Source: Trochalopteron elliotii
Lineage: Eukaryota; Chordata; Aves; Passeriformes; Leiothrichidae
DNA length: 64,000 nt
NCBI GenBank assembly: GCA_024734555.1
Contig: JANPWX010000205.1
Span: 334,502 to 398,501 of the forward strand
Direction of reading: 5' to 3'
A program made the translations under genes and the position numbers. Position 1 is the first letter of the stretch, and each line of letters opens with the position of its first letter. Below are positions 24,901 through 33,900 of the stretch, piece by piece. The notes below the pieces were generated by a model. The model ran no database searches. It saw only the letters and a list, made by a program, of their open reading frames with translations, and was not told the DNA's origin.

Positions 24901-27900
24901 TGGTTGAGCAGGAAAGCTTAGAAGAAAACAAAGCAGTTGAGTGACAAGTGTAAAAATGTGATGGATGAAATGCAGGAGACATATGACAGGAGTCCAAGAA
25001 GAGTGAAGACAGTGGTGAAATAGAGACCACAGAAGAATGTAGCCCAGGGCTGTTAACTCTATACTTAATTATTAATGAGATTAAAAACACTATGCTAATT
25101 ATCCAGCTATAAGATGATATATGTTGTGTTTTACTGATACTGTTAATTGAGTCAAAGATATTTGGGTCTAGGCACCTTTGAAGTTTACTGTGTGTAGAAT
25201 TTGTCATATCTGAATGCTCTACTGCAGTGGAGCTACTGTGGTCAGTAGGAAGGGCTTTGAGGGTATATTCTGTGGATGAGGCTACAGAGAAGTGTAGCTA
25301 CTTAAGTAGCTTGCAGTTCAAGCAAATTGTGCGTATAATACTGTCACAGCTGTATAAGTATGTGATGCATGTGAAACCATACACTACTTCCTCTTTGTGC
25401 CTCTGCCTACAGCTCATGCCTGAAAAGAGCTTCTAGCCCCTGATGACATTGTGCCAGAACTTCTTTTAGTTTTCTTGTGCTTTTTTATTTAATGAAGTGT
25501 CTTAACTACACTAACAGGAGTGTTAACATGTTACAACTTACTGGTTTATACTTGATTTTTGAGTTTAAGAATAATACTTTGCTGCAGAAATCTCTGCTAT
25601 TCAGAGATGCCAGGAATTAAGTGACCTCAACTTGGAGTGAAACAATCAGTCTGACTTGCTGCTTATTTGATGACCTTTGACAATAAGTTGTCATGACGTG
25701 CTGTGTCATGACCAAAAGTCATCAAGAATAGGTAATCTACAGGAGCTAATCTGTATTTGCTGTCTTGAGTTTGCCTCCTGGCACAAATCAAATGACAAGC
25801 ACGTAACAGCATGAAAATCATGAATCACCACAGCACCTGATTAAATCTGGTTAGATATTTCCTTGATGAGCTGTTGAATTCTAAAACCTCAGAAGTCCAA
25901 TAAGCTTGATGCTGGCTGGCTGAATTTTAAAATTATGCAGAAAAACAGCACCAGATTTTGCACTGAAAACATTTTGCATGTTTTAACTTGACAAAAGGTA
26001 GAGCTGAACAGGAAAGGCCTTGTACAAGAAATGGTGATGATTGGAGGTGGGCTTTATTGAAGGTGTTTGCTGTGCCTTAACATACTGTATTTTCTAAGTT
26101 AAAACTCTTGCTTCTGAAACAGAAAAATTGTAGAATAATCAAGAGCAAGAGGCTGATTCATAACTCTGTCAGATACTGATGTGTTTCGATTCTCAAATGT
26201 TTAGGCAAAAATAGTACCTTGCCTTTGCAATTGCCAAAAAAAGGTAAGTGTTGTTGCCTAGCTAGAAGGCATTACTGGGTTTTGTCTTTTTCATTATTAT
26301 TACTTGTTTTTATTTTAGTGTTGTTTCATATAAAATCATTTCAGTGCATTGTGTTGATTCATTCAAAGCTTGGCGTGTTTCACATCTCTTTGCTCATCAG
26401 TTTTCCCTAGAACAGTATTCTTCAGCTTCACCTAGAGGAGTGTTTTTTCCTAGCTTCCCAAAGCACTGGATATTACAGCTTCCAGCTGAGTGAATAGTTA
26501 TGTAAAGAGCCATACCCTCTTGGAATAAAGGGTAAACTGTTCCTGGATGTTAATGTGTTTATCTTGCATTAAGTGGATGACACTTAGATACAGTCACTAC
26601 TGTGTGGACAGTGATGCTAAATTACTTTGGAACAGCCCTATTTTGAGTGTCTGTGTATTATTTGAATGCCTCAGTCTAATGATATATTGTTGCCTTATTT
26701 TAATCTGTTCAGAATGTAGATTAAAAATCACATTTACCATATAACTTATTGTGACAAGTTAATGGGGAATAAAATGTGGGAAGTATAGGTAAACACCAAC
26801 ATCTGCAGTAACATTCTTTGCTCTTTATTCAAGGAATATTCAGGATACTTTGCCAGCTCTTGTTTTTTGGTTTGTCATCTTATTCTTTTTTTTTCAAAAT
26901 GCATATTGTTCTTGGAAATCCTGCAAGTGAACTTTGCAGTGTACTTCTCTATATGTCATTTTACATCACTTGCTTATCATTTATTTTTGCGTTGTTAGAG
27001 GTTGAGAGACTGCTGCATTTAAGAGTAGTCTTTGGTGATAAGATACAATCTTGATACTGTTGCATTTTCTGTATTTTCTTATGCATCTTCAGCAGTAATA
27101 CAGTTGAAAAATTCTGTTTCAATAACATGAAGTTGATTCAGACCGTGTTTTGCATATTCATTTCTCTGGTTAACAACCAAACCTATTTTACGGAAACAAG
27201 TCTTAAAAACCATAGCTATATAGAGAACCTAGATAATATTGGCTTAATTGTGGCATGTGGTGTGCTAACAGCAATTCTCTGTATAAATGCATGTTATTTC
27301 CTGGAACAAAATTACTCCTGTAAAGCTCCTGGTATCATACAATTTTAATTCTAGACCTACACGACAGATTAAACAAGCCGTGTACACTGTAAACACTGTC
27401 CCAAAGTTCTATAAGGTACTGCAGAACAGATCTGTCAGTCCCAGAGAGATAATTAGTTATTACAAGTACTTAATATCAGAGATGGGGCATATTCATTAAA
27501 TCTGTCTTGGAAAACAAAGGTTTTGGTGTCTTAATAGTAAATGCAGTAAATGCTGAGTCACCGTTTTTATTTCTGGTGGACTCCAAAGCACTGTTAAAGA
27601 ATTGGGTCTGGGCTGTCCTGGCGGTGGTGCCGGGTGTCAGCCTGGGGCGGGCAGTGGGTGCTTCCAGCCCACATGTGTGACTGTAAAGACCAGTGATGTT
27701 CACCTCAATCTCTGTTTCCTACCCATAGATAAATCTACAGGTTTGTGAGTGTGAGTGGACATGAAGGGAAGCAAAAGCACTTGTTACATACCAAATGATT
27801 TAGTGATTCGATTGGGTGAAATTTGGATGTTCATTTTGAACTAGAGATGGAAAGTCTAAGCTTCTTTTCAGTATTGCTGCTTTACTTTATACTGTTTAGT

Positions 27901-30900
27901 AATAGAGTAGTACTAAGGCACATAATATATCCAGTTAATGAATTATTAGCAGTAATTAGCGGTATATTTTATTAACAGGTTACTTTGCAGTAAGTTTGGA
28001 TAAGGGTGCACCTGTGTGAGAGTTTGTGTGAGACTTTTTGCCTCAGTGTTAGGAATTTAGTAGACTTGGAAGTAGCTGTTCTTTGCTAAAAAAGATTGTT
28101 TGGAGGTGGGTTTTTTCCTCCTCTCAAAAGTGATTTTCTTATTGCTGAGGCAGTGTCTAGTCATGTAATTTTAATTCCAGTTTTGTAATAAGACATGCCA
28201 AGCTTCATAACCCTTTGAACTTTTGGGACCTTTCTAAACATAAGTCATAAAGGAATAAAGTGCCTTCTGGAATTGCAGTCTAATGAAAGTTATAATTTAT
28301 ATATTGCAGTAAAACTGATTAGCTGTTTTTTAATTGTTTGAAACAAATGGCCAAAGTTCTTAATATTTGGTGACTGGAAGAATGCTGTAGAACAATAAAT
28401 GTCAGTTCATAAAAATGAAGCTAATGTCTTTTTCTTTCTGATTGTTTGGACTTTTTTTAGGCTGGTCCATACAGGCGCGTTTCACTAAGGTTCAGCTTTT
28501 GGTTAAGGGACTAAGCCTTTTCAGGATTCTAGTTAATACCAAAACTAGGACATTTTAGTCTGAATGTGAAGTGTGTGCCTCCATATCACAGACTCACAGC
28601 ATCCACAGCGACACTGAGCATGGAGCCGAGTCTGAGCAGCTCATCAGTGGCAGCAGCAGCAGAGTGGAAAAATTATCAGGCAACTTGGGCAATGAAAAGA
28701 TTTGACTGCTGGAGCTCTTTTGAGGGAAATCCTGGTAAAATGTCAAGGTGTCTGACTGAACCCAAGTTTTATAATCTGTTGGTTCTTTCCTTGTTTTTAA
28801 TCCTTCTGAATGGCTTGGTAAAGATCAGATTTTTTAGTGTCAAAACAGTTAATTTGCAACAGTTATCTGCCATTGTGATACTTTCTTTTCAGTTGGGCTT
28901 TTTTGTTGTAGGTGTAACAGAAATGGCTCAGGACTTTGTAGGTGTGTATATATTATCTATATTGTGTGAAACTGAAGATCTCTGATCTTAACTGGGCATG
29001 CTTTCTATTTTCTCTTCTTGATCTCCTTCTCACTTTTCTAGGAAAAATATTTCAAGTCAAAGTGCTAGTGCCAAACAACACTGATAATGGGTTGTTGGTC
29101 ACTTACACTGGTGAAAATATTGGCTGTGCTAGTACATTTCCTGGACTTGTCAGATAGGCACTGCATCAAGAACGTGTATTTATCTCTGTGAGGTAACAGT
29201 TGTAAAAACACACCACTAATTTGGGAAGACAAGGTCAGGCCTGCCAATACCAGGCTTTGCACAAATTGGATTTCTGCATACCAAGTTTAGTAAACTATGT
29301 TGCCACGAAAGGTGGCTGGACTAAAAGAAAATTTTGCCATCAAATAATACGAAAGTTGTCATAGCAGAAAAAAACAAAAAATAATTCCTCTTTTTAGCCT
29401 CACATTGGGAGTGAAAAGCAATGGATAACTTCTCAAGTGTCTTGGATAGGCAAGAAATTTTTACGTAGCTGACAAGTCTTGGAGCCTAAATGCACCGTGT
29501 TGGCATAAAATAGATGTTTGAAAGATGGTGTGTTTGTATTTGGTGAGGCACAGTTCCACTGAAGTAAAAGTTTTGAAATAAGTAACAAAAAGCAAACTTT
29601 AGAATATTTTTTCTCTGCTCAGGTCACGCTCAAGGTCACCCCGGAGAAGGGCTCACACACCAGAGCGGCGGAGGGACGAGAGAAGCGTTCCCACAGCGTA
29701 TCGCATCAGCAACAGTCCTGGCAACAGCAGGAAACGGCCCCGTTCCAAGTAAGGCCTCCTGCTCCTGGACAACAGGGTCCTGCCATCCTGTCAGACTCAT
29801 CCCTGCTGTCCTGTAGACTCCTTAGCTAGAACTTACTTTTGTCTGTTCTGGAGATTTATTTTGATAGAAAAATATTTTTTCAGGGAAAAAAAAATAAAAC
29901 GGATGCACTTGTTCTTCCCTGTTCTTGCATATGTTTGAATAGCAGCTGTCCAGTCAAATTGGTGGATGTTAATATACTGCTGTCTGCTGGCCATGAGAGT
30001 TCAGATTTCACTGGGAGTTTCGTATTTCCCTCTTTTTGGGTCATTTTCTCGTGCTGTGCTTGTGCAAGCTGTATGACCTCTGCACAGGTCATAGTGCAGC
30101 TATGATGTCAACTTGCTTGACATCGCATCATATCTGCATAAATAAGGGCAACTCTGATTTAGCAACAGGTATTTTTCAGTTATTTTACTGGCATACTGGA
30201 ATGTGAAGTATGAGTCCAGGTGTCATTTTGAGAGCACCCTGCATATAGTCTCCTTAAACTATTATAATCAAAATGGCATTTAGTCTTCAACTTCTTTCTC
30301 TATATGTCTTGTGGAATAAGAAAGAAAGTGATCACTTTCAGCTTCATTTAAAAACAATCTACTGTTTTTTATGACAACATCTCTTGATAGCCTGTAATTA
30401 ATTGATGTGTGGTAGATATAATTGAGAACTTCCTAAGTGTACTTCAACTGATTTAGTTTTTAACATTCGTCAAAAGAAGATAATAGAGGCTCCTGTGGAA
30501 TTCATGCAAATGTGGTTAAGCAGAAAAAATATGGAAGCTTAAAGTGTTTGTTTTCTTATAAATGCACAAAAGAATAATTTTTCACATCCCCATGCTGTAT
30601 TTAATGCTGTGTTGGTGTGTCTGCTGCTTGACCATTCAGCATTTTAAACTATAAAGTATTTTTAGAATTGTGTCACTTCAGGTTGTAAATTATAATGGTA
30701 ATTATGAAACAAACTACATTCTTCTATGAATAATATTGCTTATATAGGTCAAAATTTTAAACTGTTAAGCCTCAAACAGGAAAGCAGAAAGTGGCACAAT
30801 AAAGTATGGCAGTAAGTACAGAAGATGAAGACTGAAGAAGGAGTATTGTAATTAAACATAGATAAGGATATTTTGCAGCTCTGATTGCAGAAATTAAATC

Positions 30901-33900
30901 AAAAACTTTCAGCCCTGACATGTTAAATTTTCAAGTAAAAATGTGATGGACCAGTTTCCATGTTCAATTATTGAACAGATTCTTCATCATTCAGCTGTTC
31001 TATTTGTTCATCATAATCTGAGATGAAAAACAGTGAAAAAGCTTAAAGTAAAATACTTTTCTTGCATGACAAATGTTTGCCAAGATTTTCAAGATTTAAA
31101 TATGAAATCTCTTAAGAGCTTGGTTTCATGATGATGTTTTAAGAAACTAAGCAATTAAAGTACATAGCTAGTCAAGGAATAACTGACTTTGTAGCTGATG
31201 GTTTCGTGTAGTCATGAAAATGTTAGAGGCTGTGGAGTTTTTTGTCTGCCGCTTAATCATTATTTATGCAAGAAAAGTGTAAGGAAGTTTTGCAATTTTA
31301 AGTCTTGAATGTTAAATTCTATATAAAAATATATATAAATTCTATATAAATTCTATATAACAAATTCTATATAAAAATTCTGTATTAAAAATGTGGGGTA
31401 AAGTCTAAGCATCAGAGTTGTATGCTATGTGGAAATTCAATGTGTTACAGCATAGCACTTTTTAAAGTAGAAAATTCTCGTGAAAAATCAAAGTAAAGGA
31501 ATGAATAATGTGATATTTTTAAAGGTGGCTAGAAGTTTTAGTGTTTTGAGATGTTCTAGAAGCTTCAACAACATTCTTCTGAGTAGACTTCTAGGAGTGC
31601 GTACTAGAGAGATGCCTACAATGAGGTATTGCCTACCTCTAATTAAGGCATCGCTCTAGTTATTCTAATTATAATATTATCAATACTAGTATGTAAATCA
31701 TACAGACATAAGTTCATAACCAAGTAAAAAAATTTGATAGTTTCATCTTTAATATATTACTAATTGAATTCTCTTTAAGCTTAATATTGCCTATGAGGTG
31801 ACTATCTCTGTTCCCTTCTGTCAGTAATGAACACATCAGGTACCCATAAGTCCTTTGTTTCAGCTTTCGTACTGACAAATATTTGCGGATCTAATTTCCA
31901 GGTCGCAAAGAGTTTGCACTTGGGCACACTGCTAGGTCCAGATTAGTCTGAGTGCAATACAACAGCTCATGTAAAATTCTGATCCCGTGGTTTGTTGCAT
32001 TGCAGGTTGGATCACAAGGAAAGAGGTTTTTTTTAAAAAAACCAAACAAACTGTGGATTTGCCATATAGATATTTTGCATAGCCATAATTCCATGTTTTG
32101 TTTATTTTATGAACTAGGAAAATTGTCAGAGATATTAACTCTTATATTTCTTACTGCATTCCAAGTGTCTGATGTTGTTTGGGAAGGAACTTCCCTCTAG
32201 CAAAGTTATTCTGCGAATCTCCAGTGCAAGGCTTTTTGTTGTCATCCTGCAAACGGTCAAACACTGGCCAGTAATTGCTGTGCACCCATGTAGCAGCATT
32301 CCAAGTGAGAACCTCAGGAGCCAGTAGTTGCCTAATGTAATATATTAAAAAGAGCTTCTGAGAAAGTATTTTGTACAACCATAAATGTGCAAAATTGGGT
32401 AAGACTAATGCTTGCTGAATGCGAGAGAAACATCTGTGGAAGAGGGTACATAAGAAGTGTGAAAAGTAGCTTCAGCTTAGCTAGTGAAATATTGCTTTAA
32501 ATATTCTTCAATAAAATATTTTCTTCTTACAGAAGTCCCCATGAAAAGAAGAAGAAGAGGCGGTCTAGATCACGTACTAAATCCAGAGCTAGGTCACCCT
32601 CACCATCCATGTCACCAGACAAACCATCCACACACAAAAATTCTGTACATTCAACTAGTGTCTCTCCTGTGGAGAGCAGGGAATCCAGCCAGGAACGCTC
32701 CAGGTACCGTGCTCTGTTACTGTCATACTGCAGTGCTGCTGTCCCTTGACTGTCAGGGTGTCCGTGACCAGAGTCATCGAGTGAGGAGCTCTGTGTGTGT
32801 GCAATGTGTGCTTATCAAAAGTAAAACTCACTGGGAGCACAGCACTGTCTGCATCTGTCTGATGAAGGTGTTGGATCTCTTTTGCTTTCTGAAGTAAACA
32901 TGTCGACCTACTCTTAACAGGAAAACTGGTGCAGAAAATTCTGCAGCCTATTTCTAAGTTGGAAATTGGAAGGTTTCATGAAATGGGATAACTCTTGGAA
33001 GTAGAACTTTATAATAGAGTGGTTTGAATTGTAACGTGTGTCAAGATTCATGATTAAATTATTTCTAGAATATAGAACAGTCATGTTAAAAATTCTCAGG
33101 CTGCTGTTCCGATTTGTCTGAGCAGTTGTACAAGTGATTTTTCTGACCCTGACTTACATCCTCTAGTTGACTAACATAAGAGGGACATGTACAGTAGAAC
33201 CTGAATCAAGATGGTGAGTGAAATGCATTTTCAAAAATTTTACTATAAATTTCTAATTTTATTTTTTAGGGGAGTTTCTCAGGAAAAAGATGGCCAAATC
33301 TCTTCAGCAATTGTTTCGTCAGTGCAGAGTAAAATCACTCAGGTACAAATAGGCAAATTCAGAATACGTTGCCTAATTAACTATGTCCAGCATATTGTTT
33401 TCTTTTCTTACCACCTTGGGCAATTCCGAACTTTGTATATGATGTAGCACATGTTCACTGTCTTTCTTAATCTGTTTACTTATGGAAAGAACAATTTTGT
33501 TGCTTCTCAGATGTTGTCCTTTCAGTTTTAATCAAGCCAAGTTAGGTCATTAGTTTATGCATTTTTGGGTTAAATGTTGCTAACGGCATAGCATTTCCTA
33601 ATTTAACATTAGACTGCTTGTTTGGAGTGCAGGTGTAAGAGAAGGAATGATTACTGCATCAAAATACAGTTCTTGGTTGCTATTTGTAAAAAGTAACAAG
33701 TAGGAATGAAACTTAACGCGAATCTACAAGATATTTCCCAACACAGATAAGTTTAGCATCTCTTTATCATTAAGAGCTCCAAAAAATGGAATTTAACTAA
33801 TTATTAGATTGTTGTGCTGCCACTGTGCTGGCTGACCCTAACCAAGTCAGTATATTTTCTCATTCAGATCCTTCCATCTGTAAAGCAGCAGGAATAATCA

